DNA of 64,000 nucleotides from Sinohyriopsis cumingii (lineage: Eukaryota > Mollusca > Bivalvia > Unionida > Unionidae): the NCBI GenBank assembly GCA_028554795.2, contig JAPYKE020000037.1:2253501-2317500 (forward strand). The letters are read 5' to 3'. How positions within the stretch are numbered: the first letter of the stretch is position 1; every line of letters begins with the position of its first letter. The position numbers and the translations under genes are program-made. The notes beneath the pieces are model-generated. The model was not told the DNA's origin. It ran no database searches and was given only the letters and a program-made list of their open reading frames with translations. Shown here piece by piece: positions 13,001 to 22,033 of this stretch.

Positions 13001-16000
13001 ATAAGCCATATTCTACGTGCGACATGTGGAAGTGTTTCCTAAAGTGGGAGATGAAAAATATTATTGAGATGACAAGAAGTTGGTGGAGGAGACGAAGGGA
13101 GGAGACCAAATAGAAGAAAGTCAAAAGGCCCTCCATATCGAAAATATATATATTCTTTCTTGCCTAAAACAGTGTAGTCCAGTTTTTGTGTGATAGATTT
13201 ATGTCAATAAATAAATATATCTAACCATGTCTCTATCCACGTCTCTGTGTCTATATTTCTTTTTGTCCCTAGAGTAGCGCATATTCATGTCAACCCCTTG
13301 TCACAGTGTTCCGCCTGATTGATGTCAGCCACTTGCAACATTGTGTCCGGTACCGTGATGTCATGGCTGTTCAATTGCTATTGTCACAAAAGTGCTGGTA
13401 CCCTGTCTGTAATGATAATTCCCATTGTCTCTATACATCTTGTCCTAATAGTGCCGGGACACATTTTTAACAAAGAAGTCCCATTGTCCTCCTATCTCCC
13501 CCTCATCACTACTCCTCCATTTGGTATCTCTTCATTATGTTTAGATAATGTCAGATATATAAATGGATAAATGTCAGGTATATAAATGGAGATCTGGAAC
13601 ACACGTCATGACTAAATAAGATAATGAATTTTGAAAGCGTTTGAAAAAGTCAATATTGTAGATTTAAATAAGTACAGATTTCCGCAAGGTTCGACATTTC
13701 AAGGGCACCACTCCGGTAATAAGTGTTTGGAGCGTCCGCCTCAGATGCGTGAGGTCGCGGGTTCTAATCCCGACAAAGTCATATCAAAGACTTATAAAAA
13801 TTGAACTAACATGTTTGCGGCATGATGCACCAGAGTATGACATCACTATTAACTGTCAGACTGCAGACATTGTAGCGATATGCCTGGAAAATTGTTGAAG
13901 CTACGTTAAAAATCCAAAACACACACACAGACACACATTTCAAGAGCCATATTTTATGTAATTGCTGTATTCCACTGTACTTGACTTCTAAACATTTTCC
14001 CCAGTTAATACCTGGTTACTTTGGTTCTTGTACTCTGAAAAGGTATACAACCTGTCCATCATATTTGCTAGAGTACTCGGTGCATTCTAGACATTTTGGA
14101 ACAAAATGGTTTTGTCGGTCAAGCCATGCCACCAACGCAGTGGTTAACCTTCGACAAACACGTAAGGAGAATTCTTTACTTCTTGAACTTCTCAGAAAAA
14201 ATATCTTCGGTAATGTGTAATCATATAATGTCGATGTCATAATTTCAGTGTCCAATTTACGCAATATATTTGTGTATGAAAATTTTGTACATGATTTACA
14301 CTTTTCTCAGCGTTATCGTCCACATTTAATATATTTTATTGATGGAAAACTTTTATAAAGTACGCGAATTATGCAAGTGACTAGGCGAATTTCCATGAAG
14401 TAGCAAATGCATACTTGTACATGTGCATGTAACATTTTATGTTAATATCTGATTAATGATCGCTGGCGAAAGTTTGTGGGGTTGGTCAGGAACAAGAGAT
14501 ATAAAATGATATGGTTTCAATCAGGCAACGTATCAGAATCAGCTATGGCCAGTGACGAAAACGAGTCTTGTGATTTTAAAATACAGAATTATTTCTTTTT
14601 CTTGATTAACATTTCTTCTCCGTTTAGATTCGTTGTGGTTCCAGTAGAAAAGCTGATGATATCAACCACATTCTTACGGGAACCCACAGCCCAAATAATT
14701 TCAGGTGAATATGTAAGATATAGCACAATATGTACAGAAAATGTGTTAGTGTGGAAATGTGATAAATCGTGTCTACAGTTTACAACGACTGTTGCTAAGG
14801 GATCGGTAGGCGGTTTCTGTAACAGGTAATGTTTTGGCAACGTTTTATTGCCAGAACTTGAAATGTGTATTAAAATATAATGCACATCTTGATAATGACT
14901 GGATGAAATTAAAAAGGTTGGCAGCAAAGAATGTTATATTGGCTCCTAATATAACAAACGTCAACATTTGAAATTACATGAGTGAAATGTATATTACATG
15001 GACGTCACTATATTTGTTGTATGTTTGTTAAAAATTCAAAACGTATTTTTTATGAAATAAATAAAGCGATTAGCTAGACGTATATTTATAAACGATGAAT
15101 ATATTGCATTCACGTATGATGAATATACTGTGTTCACGTACGTTGAATATACTGTGTTCACGTACGTTGAATATGTGTTTACATACGTTAAATATAGTTT
15201 TCGCGTAAGTTGAATATACTTCGTACATGAAAGTGAAACGCAGCGCATTAATGTAAATGGAATATGCTCTTTTCATTTATTTTCATTTATAATGAATTAA
15301 CAGTGTAATCTTAAGTCGAATATACTGTGTTTATGTATGGTGAATATTCTGTGTTTATGTATGGTGAACATTCTGTATTCATGTATGGAGAATATATTAT
15401 GTTCATGTAAGCTGAATATACTGAGTCATAATATATGGTGCATATACTGTATTCATGTATGGGGAATATTCTGTGTTTATGTAAGCTGAATATACTGTGT
15501 TCATATATGGTTCATATACTGTATTCATGTATGGGGAATATACTGCGTTAATGTAAGCTGAATACACTGTGTTCAGATAACTGGAATATACTGCGTTAAT
15601 GTAAGCTGAATACACTGTGTTCAGATAACTTGAATATACTGTGCTAATGTAAGTCGAATATGTAGTAATCACGTATGGTGATTATACTTTATTCATTTAT
15701 GTCGATAATATATAATGCATTTTTAAACTGCAAGAATGCCTTCATGAATGTGTCATTTGTTAGTCTACGTGATCATTTCTCAGTCATTAAAAATATAAAA
15801 GTAACATAATCATGTGCTTGCAGAACCCGCCAATCAAACACAATTACTAATCTTAATACGTTACAATTGTTTTGTGTTCTAATGAATGTCCTTTCAAATT
15901 GTATTAGAGAGTAATAAATATCGTTCTTTGTTTCTTTTAGAATTATCGGAACACTGCAAAATATGCCGGAATTCTCAAAGGCATTCAATTGCCCAATAGG

Positions 16001-16040
16001 ATCTCCAATGAACCCCGAGGAAAAATGTTCCTTTTGGTGA
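1754..16040 (+). CDS. M13 (neprilysin/ECE-like) zinc metallopeptidase, C-terminal exons, 5' partial
   Basis: Seven exons join in phase: 1754-1805, 2867-2934, 3344-3474, 6760-6825, 7566-7664, 14628-14704 and 15941-16040. All have AG acceptors and GT donors, and together they give 196 residues and a TGA stop. M13 enzymes are membrane-anchored ectopeptidases that cleave small peptides outside the cell. The visible landmarks follow family order: [17 protein letters not shown] with the zinc site HEITH; the third zinc ligand and catalytic Asp in [35 protein letters not shown]; and a C-terminal CSFW matching the family CxxW ending. The N-terminal half with its membrane anchor is missing from the window. 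Two usually conserved residues differ in exon 6: the WCG motif reads RCG and DVHSP reads GTHSP. The zinc ligands and the HSP histidine remain. The introns hold minisatellites, SINEs and a Polinton-like element. The family call is secure. Whether the product is active is uncertain. Confidence 0.92.
4195..4229. repeat. (CA)n microsatellite
   Basis: A run of about 17 CA units inside the 42-bp minisatellite block. Confidence 0.95.
4275..4500 (+). repeat. tRNA-derived SINE
   Basis: The A-box-like segment (CCTAATTGGTTAAAGCCTC) and B-box (GGTCGCGGGTTCGTACTCC) are spaced as in a tRNA. They are followed by a non-tRNA body (TCATACCAAATATTTATAAA). A second copy with the same head and a diverged body lies near 13705. 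The body beyond the B-box argues against a tRNA gene. Confidence 0.75.
4905..5180 (-). repeat. tRNA-derived SINE with (GTT)n tail, copy 1
   Basis: Read on the - strand, the head near 5150-5090 carries a box A (TGGCTTAGTGGTCTAAAGCGC) and box B (GGGTTCGAGTTC). A conserved body follows, containing ACCCACGAGAAGCTACTAGC in + strand terms, and the element ends in a trinucleotide (GTT on +) tail at 4913-4933. A close second copy is at 43908-44165. A C-run adjoins the head at about 5165-5179. Confidence 0.85.
5181..6239. other. M13 intron sequence, no gene seen
   Basis: AT-rich intron sequence. The short stretch at 5586-5615 (CTACAATGTAAGATAACGAC) recurs in similar form near 50341, which hints at an old dispersed repeat. 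I see no coding signal. Confidence 0.5.
6240..6560. repeat. Minisatellite of about 42 bp, second block
   Basis: The same unit family as 3640-4870 (TACATGTATAGATGAGT), immediately upstream of M13 exon 4. About 1.4 kb of other sequence, including a SINE, separates the two blocks. Confidence 0.8.
7002..7094. repeat. (AT)n microsatellite
   Basis: About 46 uninterrupted TA/AT units in the intron between M13 exons 4 and 5. Confidence 0.97.
7903..8395 (+). repeat. Dispersed repeat of about 480 bp, copy 1
   Basis: Aligns along its length with the reverse complement of 37755-38234. Shared anchors include CGAAATGAGGCTTAAAAACA, GGAGACTGATATTTTGTAC-like sequence, GAGAAGG..GTT and the left end TGGGAARTCGG. 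No ORF is present, so it is probably a non-autonomous transposon. No clear terminal repeats or target duplication were found. Confidence 0.75.
8396..8900. other. M13 intron sequence, no gene seen
   Basis: AT-rich sequence between the 480-bp dispersed repeat and the Polinton-like element. Two short - strand ORFs here have no recognisable family. Confidence 0.5.
8901..8906. repeat. Target-site duplication, left copy
   Basis: CCTCCA lies directly before the left terminus. The identical hexamer follows the right terminus at 13514-13519. Six bases is the duplication size typical of Maverick/Polinton integration. Confidence 0.9.
8907..9260 (+). repeat. Left terminal inverted repeat
   Basis: Matches the reverse complement of 13183-13513 over essentially its whole length, with scattered differences and small indels. 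Shared blocks include TCCCGGCACTAT, GACAATGGGAATTATCATTA, AATAGCAATTGAACAG, CGCTACTCTAGGGACAAA and CTATCACACAAAA. Confidence 0.93.
9321..9336 (-). terminator. Histone-type mRNA 3' stem-loop
   Basis: On the - strand this reads GGCCCTTTTCAGGGCC: a 6-bp stem with a TTTC tetraloop, which fits the metazoan replication-dependent histone stem-loop consensus base for base. It begins 26 nt after the TAA stop of the - strand ORF 9363-9596, a normal distance for histone messages. The flanks (ACGCATA before, ACTCC after) match the usual CCAAA and ACCCA only partly. No clear purine-rich downstream element is visible. Confidence 0.6.
9363..9596 (-). CDS. Small basic-tailed protein of the Polinton-like element, function unknown
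   Basis: An intact 77-codon ORF starting at ATG 9596. It has a proper-looking TATAAATA 43-50 nt upstream of the ATG and a histone-type stem-loop just past the stop. The C-terminus is basic (LKKRRRS). Its last 20 or so residues, spaced K-R-x-x-I-x(5)-V-x(3)-L-K-K, weakly recall the end of histone H4, but the similarity is too low to call a histone. A different frame of the same DNA ([14 protein letters not shown]) faintly recalls BEL/Pao reverse transcriptase, so the coding frame itself is not proven. It is transcribed away from the + gene at 9824. Confidence 0.45.
   Translation of the reverse strand: MWTNVESSTILLSMLFNHDYPMYVKSSWAITQITETALWKQKIYVERQCCLKRVLIYGPGVRQSLKKRRRSVRYPLG
9639..9646 (-). 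promoter_or_regulatory. TATA box for the 9363-9596 ORF
   Basis: TATAAATA on the - strand, 43-50 nt before the ATG at 9596. The gap leaves room for a transcription start near 9610. Confidence 0.5.
9755..9778 (+). promoter_or_regulatory. CRE and TATA promoter of the + strand coiled-coil gene
   Basis: A perfect CRE palindrome TGACGTCA (9755-9762) is followed by CTATATAGG (9770-9778), about 50 nt before the ATG at 9824. Together with the - strand TATA at 9639 this forms a divergent promoter. Confidence 0.5.
9824..10400 (+). pseudogene. Coiled-coil structural-type gene of the Polinton-like element, broken
   Basis: From ATG 9824 the frame runs through a TGA at 9950, a TAA at 10088 and a TAA at 10217, yet the peptide stays protein-like on both sides of each. 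The middle is Gln/Glu/Lys-rich ([20 protein letters not shown]), so a coiled coil is likely. A frame change near 10270 leads to a Pro/Ser tail ending GRGKGKGS at a TAA (10398-10400). No database family is recognised. Its position after a CRE/TATA promoter and the continued reading across the stops support a recently lost gene rather than chance ORFs. Confidence 0.5.
10678..11108 (-). pseudogene. Zinc-knuckle nucleic-acid-binding-type gene of the Polinton-like element, broken
   Basis: Starts at ATG 11108 ([18 protein letters not shown]) and meets a TGA at 11054-11052. A knuckle-like CFICDKEG follows, then a second, partly eroded knuckle (DTCYPF..GKGYW..DCPKK) in a shifted frame. The end is a strongly acidic then basic tail. 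A homologue with the same start pattern (MEESSQLDLLVKDL) and clearer Cys spacing lies at 22850-23241, which supports the reading. Two knuckles plus charged tails suggest a nucleocapsid-like or packaging role, but that is inference. Transcribed divergently from the + gene at 11235. Confidence 0.5.
11109..11234. promoter_or_regulatory. Divergent promoter region within the Polinton-like element
   Basis: The 126-bp gap separates the - strand zinc-knuckle gene from the + strand small basic gene. A TATATA motif lies at 11181-11186. The same divergent gene pair and part of this spacer (TTGCAATMAAGATGAAACGA) are conserved in the inverted copy near 22740, so the spacer is probably functional in intact relatives. 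Confidence 0.4.
11235..11456 (+). CDS. Small basic protein of the Polinton-like element, function unknown
   Basis: An intact 73-codon ORF. The N-terminal third is Lys/Arg-rich and NLS-like ([12 protein letters not shown]). A conserved-looking stretch follows ([15 protein letters not shown]), then a Ser/Thr-rich tail. The part around [11 protein letters not shown] is recognisable in the - strand copy near 22640, so it was a real gene in this family. It may be the N-terminus of the next gene, because another frame stays open toward 11517. I cannot assign a function. Confidence 0.5.
   Translation: MKRSKHFVKKGEESKRQKRDPSPRTVAEVFAQIHASDFDDGMSEPESIPCESTSKPKSTTSNTSKLLPLSRDR
11517..11905 (+). pseudogene. 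Penton-like protein of the Polinton-like element, frameshifted
   Basis: The reading continues from about 11517 to 11867. The layout resembles the family of Polinton/adintovirus-type penton-like proteins: a Pro/Phe-rich start ([11 protein letters not shown]), then [10 protein letters not shown], then [23 protein letters not shown] frameshift near 11858 lets the usual final strand ([11 protein letters not shown]) continue to TAA at 11903-11905. Pentons form the five-fold vertices of icosahedral capsids. The call rests on my recall of the family pattern, not on a search. Confidence 0.55.
11963..12305 (+). pseudogene. Core/pX-like basic protein of the Polinton-like element, frameshifted
   Basis: Starts [20 protein letters not shown] and runs to 12217. 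Another frame then carries a basic tail ([18 protein letters not shown]) to about 12305. The tail is shared with the - strand copy at 35731 (KNKKLRRT...RELDLSDY), which shows that the frame switch is a mutation. Small basic proteins just upstream of the capsid gene are common in Polinton-like viruses and adenoviruses, so a DNA-condensing role is plausible. It lies between the penton-like and capsid-like genes. Confidence 0.5.
12323..13067 (+). pseudogene. F54H12.2-like (putative capsid) protein of the Polinton-like element, broken and truncated
   Basis: Begins at ATG ATG (12323). A TAG at 12353 interrupts the start, then [35 protein letters not shown] follow. Frame changes occur near 12612 and 12860, and between them lie [32 protein letters not shown] and DVRLRLNRS follow, and a TAA at 12999 precedes YVRHVEV. 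The 3' half of the family, which runs past 300 residues, is absent. The family is widespread in invertebrate genomes as uncharacterized F54H12.2-like proteins and looks like an N-terminal jelly-roll capsid protein. That structural role is inference. Two more degraded copies are in this window. Confidence 0.65.
13183..13513 (-). repeat. Right terminal inverted repeat
   Basis: Reverse complement of the left repeat 8907-9260. It ends in CACTACT, the mirror of AGTAGTG, which fixes the right boundary. Confidence 0.93.
13514..13519. repeat. Target-site duplication, right copy
   Basis: CCTCCA, identical to 8901-8906. Confidence 0.9.
13705..13940 (+). repeat. tRNA-derived SINE, truncated head, ending in (CA)n
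   Basis: CCTCAGATGCGTGAGGTCGC and a B-box-like GGGTTCTAATCCC match the head of the SINE at 4275. The body is TCATATCAAAGACTTATAAA. A CA-rich tail at 13919-13938 follows. Confidence 0.7.
15085..15690. repeat. 24-bp minisatellite
   Basis: Units follow GTACGTTGAATATACTGTGT plus TCAC, with variants such as GTATGGTGAATATTCTGTGT. It lies in the last M13 intron. Because 24 is a multiple of three, the - strand shows an artificial ORF of eight-residue repeats ([16 protein letters not shown]). Confidence 0.92.
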
Positions 16041-16274
16041 CCGTCTTACGATAATTCTGCCCATCATAAGACCGATGAATGGTAGACGGCAATTACAGCA
16101 AAAAAGACCAGAGACCCTAACTCACTTGCACAGCTAAATTGAACATCGAGTTTGCTTTCATCATATTTTTGGCATGCCCAATCAGAAGAAGTATATGTTC
16201 GAAATCATGAGTGTACATATGCTCCATGTATGCAGATTTATTTTATGAGACTAATCAGTGATGCATGTTTGAGA
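16041..16274. other. M13 3' untranslated region and flank
   Basis: Follows the TGA at 16038-16040. No AATAAA is seen before the minisatellite. The first one is in the array itself at about 16358 (TCTAATAAAGC), so the mRNA may end inside the repeats. Confidence 0.4.
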
Positions 16275-17590
16275 CCCATTGTATTTACTAAAGATTGTTT
16301 GTCCTCACACACGATGCCCATTGCATCTGGTAAGAGTTGTATGTCCTCACATTGTATCTAATAAAGCTTGCATGTCCTCATAGACGAGGTCCATTTTATC
16401 TACTACAAATTTTGTGTCCTCACATTGTATCTAATAAAGCTTGCATGTCCTCATACACGATGTCCATTGTATCTAGTAAGGGTAGTATGTCCACACACAC
16501 GAGATTCAAGATATCTATTAAGGGTTGTATGTCCTTATACACGAGGTCAGTTGCATCTACTATGGGTTGGCTGTCCTCACACACTAGGCCCATTGTATCT
16601 AATAAAGCCTGCATGTCTTCATACACGAGTTCCATTCTATCTACTAATGATTGTATGTCCTCATACACGAGGCCTATTGTATCTATTAAGGATTGTATGT
16701 CTTCACACACGAAGTTCAAGGTATCTACAAAGTGTTGTATGTCCTTATGCACGAGGTCCATTGTATCTACAAAGGATTGTATGTCCATATCCACGAAGTC
16801 CTTTTTTATACTAATGATAGTATGTCCTCACAGACGAGGTACATTGTATCTAATAATGATTGTCTGTCCTCACACACGAGGTCGATTGTGTCTCCTAAGG
16901 GTGGTATATCCTCATCCAAGAGGTCCATTGTATCTACTAATAATTGTATGTCCTCACACACGAGGTCCACTGCATCTACAGATGGTTGTCTGTCTTCACA
17001 CCCTAGGTCCATTATATCTGCTAGAAGTTGTAGGTCCGTTGTGTCTACTAATGATCGTTATGTCCTTGCACACGAGGTGCGTTGTATCTACTAATGATTG
17101 TATGTCCTCACACATGGGGTCTGCTGTATCAACTAAGTGTTGTATGTCCTTATCCACAAGGCCAATTTTATTATACAAGGCGTTGTATGTCCTCACACAC
17201 GAGGTCCATTTTATCTAATATGGGTTGTATGTCCTTATCCTCAAGGTCCATTTTATCTACTAGTGGTTGCTTGTCCTCACACTCGAGGTCTATTGTATCT
17301 ACTAAGAGATGTATATCCTCACACACGAAGTCCATTGTATCTACAAATTTTTGTATGTCCTCACACACGAGGTATGTTATATCTACTAAGGGTTCTATGT
17401 CCTCACACACGAAGTCTATTGTATATATTGTATTGTATTGTATCTGTTGTATCTACTAAGGGTTCTATGTCCTCACACACGAAGTCTATTGTATATGTTG
17501 TATTGTATTATATTTGCTGTATCTACTAATGGTTGAATGTCCTCACACAAGAGGTATGTTGTGTTTACTAAAGGCGGTATGTACGCTGTG
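16275..17590. repeat. 42-bp minisatellite directly downstream of the M13 gene
   Basis: About thirty units follow CCATTGTATCTACTAAGGGT, then TGTATGTCCTCACACACGAGGT. The 42-bp length keeps several frames open on both strands, giving 14-residue repeat peptides such as MSSHTRSIVSTNDC (+) and MDLVCEDIQSLVDT (-). The frames open together, substitutions are frame-blind and no single start or stop is favoured, so I read it as non-coding. Confidence 0.9.
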
Positions 17591-18794
17591 CATATCCAGT
17601 GTAACAGCACCAATTATGCAGAGGATTAGTGAATAAAAAAGCATCTTAACAGACACATACACACGCGCGCGCACATGCACACACCCACACACCATTGACT
17701 ACACTAATAGCATTTCGCGCTATTGCAAATTTAAGTTATCCGAACTAATTTTCTTTCCTCATCTTTACTTACTTTTTATTTTGCAATGATGTAGATTCAC
17801 AGAGATCACCGCATTGAAGAGAGAGATCGAGATCATATATCTGTTGTCACAGTGGAAATTTTTGCCACATATTCACAGAGTCTTCTATTGTACTGAACAT
17901 ATTTATTTAAATTAGCTCGTTAAATTTGTTTTTAAATACAAAATAGGACTTCTTTTTAACTTTAAAACACGATATATTGCAATTTAGGTTTCTATCTTTT
18001 AAGAACAATTTTAATGAAGACAAGTTGCAAAGTAAAAATGATGAAATCTGGATAAAAGGTAATATTGTTGTGCTTATCATACTCGTATGACCAAATGGTG
18101 AGCATTGGATTGTTTGGCAAGGTGAAAATTTTAATACGGATACATATGGAAATGCCATGGATCTGTGCATGCTCTATAGTGTGTATACAAACTTCAAACT
18201 AATCACCACCTGTAAATATGAATTATGGCTGGCAGAGTTATTTCTGGAAATAAAATGGTTGATTTTGTTTCTAAGCATGATCAAAATACAACCGATTTTT
18301 TTCTTCTCCAGTTGATATATAAATAATTCCTGAATAAGGCTTGGTTGTAAAATTTAAAAACAATCAGCATAAATTAAAAGTTCCATATGCTGCAAAAGAA
18401 ATATATTTCAGAGATATCTAGGACAGTGCAAACAGCTAAAGCCATTCCATCTTAATTTTGTATGTACCTCAAATCAATTCATAAATGTTACAGAGGAATC
18501 ATTTACAGAGGTTATATTCCGGTATCAGACAACTGATTACGTAGGATCAAAAGAGTACTATAAGAGGAATTATGGAAATAAAAATTGTATGATACTTACG
18601 GAGGTAAAGAAATGAAAAATATTTACGGAAAGAAAAGAAACATTTTACCTCAGGAAATATTATTCGTCACAACTATTATTCTATAAACAATTAATCAAAC
18701 AACATTTTTATTTTTTTTCTTCTTCTAATTAACTCACTTTATTTTCTTTTTTGTCTTCTGCAATTTTTTGTACTGTCACTTGTCTATCATCATT
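17591..18794. other. Intergenic AT-rich sequence, no gene seen
   Basis: Contains a short mixed CA/CG dinucleotide tract at 17655-17690. No splice-bounded coding segment, RNA gene or repeat family is recognised. Confidence 0.5.
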
Positions 18795-18925
18795 TGAAAT
18801 ACCCCTCGTGTCACATATTGTCTGTCAACCTTTGGAATATCGCTGGTGTCGCGTATTGTCTATCAACCGTTGGAATACCGCTGGTGTCGCGTATTGTTTA
18901 TCAACCTTTAGAATATCGCTTGTTT
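18795..18925. repeat. Short tandem array of about 38 bp units
   Basis: Three to four units of TATTGTCTATCAACCGTTGG plus AATACCGCTGGTGTCGCG. Confidence 0.85.
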
Positions 18926-19269
18926 GTATCCCAGTATCGGTGATATTGTTTAATTCAATTTCAATCGTGTCACTGTGTTTCTTGTAATATATCGTTGTAT
19001 GCAATGACGAGACACCTTTTTTTTCTTCCACATGACACACTAAAAGACAGTAGATGTGTTAAATCTACAAGACACGTACAATGACTCAGATAAATTAGAC
19101 AATGAAATACGTTTATGCAACAACCACCTTGATTAGACTTACCTTACATCAGGACCCTCCCCAACTACTGCGGGTAAAAGTCAAACTGATCTGGCAAAAG
19201 AACTTCTTTATAGACAGAGACAGAGACATATCACATAAATATAACAAAGACACAAGCATCATATAATAT

Positions 19270-19790
19270 CCACACAGGGGAATTTGAAAAAACAAACCCA
19301 AAATATATTATCCACACACGGAAAAAGGAAAAAACGAAGCCCATATCTACTATCTAAACACGGGAAGGAGAGAAAAAGCAAACCCCATATCTACTATACA
19401 AACAGAAGGAAGAAGATAAAAGCAAATCCTATATATCCTATCCACACAGAGGGAAGAAGAAGAAAAAAAAAACTCATATCTGCTATTCACACAGAGGGAA
19501 GAAGAAAAACAAACCCCATATACACTATCCACACAGAGGGAAGAAGAAGACAAAAAACCTCCATATACACCATCCATTCAGAGGGGAGAATAAATAAAAT
19601 AATATACACTATCCACTCAGAAGGAAGAACAACAAAACTCATATCCACTATCCACACAGAAGAAAGAAGAAACGTAACACAATAAACACTATCCACACAG
19701 AGGGAAGAAGCAAAAAAAAAAACATTATATACTATCAACACAGAGTGAAGAAAATAACACATTATATACTATCAACATAGAGTGAAGTAG
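19270..19790. repeat. Minisatellite of about 40 bp, purine-rich
   Basis: Units are built on TATCCACACAGAGGGAAGAA plus an A-rich spacer and CCATATACAC. Purine-rich strand bias produces repeat-peptide ORFs on both strands. Confidence 0.9.
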
Positions 19791-19891
19791 AAAAGGTTTT
19801 TTTGAAAGCACCTAAGCCCTCACCTACAATGACTAACTCTACCAAACATCTACACCTGCACACACACACTCCAAAACCCATTTAACCCATT

Positions 19892-20273
19892 ATTCGATCC
19901 CTGTCACACAACATGTTTCAAAATGTGTTGGTAGATTTTTGTGATAGCGATCTTGAAGATGATAAAATTCTCTCATATTCTAAACCATTCGTATCCACTA
20001 CATAATGAGATCGATAGGTTGAGAGCACAGCGGTGGTAACTTCAATAGGATGACAAAACCATCAAGACCAGTGAGAAAATGAATTTGTGTGATACCACAT
20101 GAAGATTATTTTTTACAATCTAGTAGCTCCAAATGTGACTTGTAGAAACAGTACGAGCACTGACATACACCTACATGGTTAAATTAAATGGTTTACGTCA
20201 ATGGTTGCTATTTCTTTGTTGTTCAAGTTTTGTACAAAAGATATGTGTGTAATCTAAAGCTAACACACACGCA

Positions 20274-20304
<31 letters not shown>

Positions 20305-21992
20305 GTTTTACTGCATTGGGTGACAGTATAACGGGCAGTACTTTACTCTGGACTGTTTTGAGATATGAGCAGACAGACTTAACATTACCTTGGAGAGAGA
20401 AAGAAAGAATGGTAAAGAAAAGAAAAAACGTACGTAGGACACCATTTATGCTTCTGTTATTTTTTTTGCGGTATTTTAGAACAAAGCAACCATACATTCT
20501 ATGAGAAATATGTTCATTGTTTTCATTCATTCCATCAATTTCAAAAATAATAAAAATGCAGCACCAAAAACGCGCCTTGTTCTATCGACGGTCTAAATTG
20601 AGAGACAATAGGTCTAACATTGTTACAATTTTTCTGAACGTGTGTTTTGGTTTTAGAAATCAGAGTTAACCATAGGCAGGGTTATATAGTGCAATGTCAC
20701 TCGTGTCATTCCTGAAAAAGCCTTGTGTTTGTTTCCTTTCTGAAGAACGGTAGATCTAATGTTAGAATTGTTTTCCATGACACAATGCAGTGCCAAAATA
20801 GGGATAAAGATACGATACCTGAATTGTACTAGCTCAAGTCAACTCAAGATTTTATTGCATCCATCGATTTACTGATAGAAGGAAAACATCGTTGTACAGT
20901 TGTTAAGGTGTACGTTTTTGAGGTAAAAAAATACATTAAAACAGAGCAGTTTACCTAATTATGGTAACTACTGATCAAATATGTGGAGAGGTATCTTCAA
21001 ACGGAACAAATTCCATTAGGATTTCAATCAAACTTGTTACGACGGAAAGATAGAAAGAGAGAAAATATGTTATTTCTACTTTACTTTTTAAAGGTATTAT
21101 GACACACGTTTGTTTTTTACGAATCATTTTCCCAAAGAATGTTGAAGGAAACACACATTCCATTTAGAAAATTAAATCCATAGGAAAATTTCATCATTGC
21201 AAAATATCACCAGTGTGAACTGATGTGGAAAGCAACTAAAACATTCTCAAATATTAGTACACTAAAGCATGCCTTGATGTATTTAGCATCATGATTGGAA
21301 CCGAAAATTGCATTACCAGCATTGCTTCAACTGTAATTGGCAAGATTTTCAGGATGATTTAGAAACATCCTATATTGTGAGTAAAGTATGAGTGATGGAA
21401 AATTAAGTCAAAATTTTGAAAGACTGATTGCTTTGAAAGATAGATTTAATAATCCTGCCTTTGGTTAACTCTGAATTCTTGAACCAATACACACGTTCGG
21501 AAGAAATGTAACAATGTTAGACCTTTTTTCTCTCAGTTTAGACTTTTGATCGAACAAAGCCCGTTTTTTGTACTACTTTTTATTATTTTTTACCGCTCTT
21601 AGATTTGTGAAAGCTATGCAACATTGTATGTATCTTGTGCTTCGAAACACGTGCCATTTTTAAAATTTGGGATAAGTTAAGTAAACGTTAAGCAATCAGT
21701 CGACAATAAATATCACACTACTTTGTGTATGAAATTGATGAATGAATGAAAACAATGAACATTTTTCACACAAAATATATGGTTTTCTTAATTATCTTTG
21801 TCCTCGAATACCGCTAAAAGAATGACAGAAATTGTGTCCTACGTTGTTTTATTTCTTTACCATTCTTTTTTTCTTTCTCCAACATGATGATAAGTCTGTC
21901 TGTCCATCTCTTAAAACACTCCGGACTAAAGTACTGCCCCTTCTACTGTCACCCAATGCAGTAACACTTGTATGCGTGTGCATCTGTGTGCG

Positions 21993-22033
<41 letters not shown>

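Larger units (their letters stand above)
8907..13513. mobile_element. Non-autonomous (internally deleted) Maverick/Polinton-like element
   Basis: The 4,607-bp element has long terminal inverted repeats beginning AGTAGTG and a perfect 6-bp target duplication. Both are hallmarks of Mavericks/Polintons, which are 15-20 kb and virus-like when complete. Inside are, in order: a - strand ORF (9363-9596), a + coiled-coil-type gene (9824-10400), a - zinc-knuckle gene (10678-11108), and + genes for a small basic protein, a penton-like protein, a core-like protein and an F54H12.2/capsid-like protein (to 13067). I see no DNA polymerase B, integrase, ATPase or protease, so it could move only with help in trans. 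Most genes carry stops or frameshifts. It sits in the M13 intron between exons 5 and 6. Confidence 0.88.

Noticed and set aside
14476..14829. 117-codon + strand ORF overlapping M13 exon 6
   Set aside because: It uses a different frame from the exon, whose reading is fixed by splice phase and family motifs.
15036..15672. - strand frames rich in Tyr/Asn/Val ([12 protein letters not shown] repeats)
   Set aside because: A by-product of the 24-bp minisatellite in the last M13 intron.
16337..17218. 293-codon + strand open frame with 14-residue repeats, and overlapping frames on both strands
   Set aside because: It is produced by the 42-bp tandem array. Several frames are open at once and none has a favoured start or codon pattern.
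16275..17590. Possible CRISPR array
   Set aside because: Repeats are contiguous with no unique spacers, units vary throughout, and the context is eukaryotic.
19284..19762. ORFs on both strands in the purine-rich region
   Set aside because: They are translations of the roughly 40-bp minisatellite.
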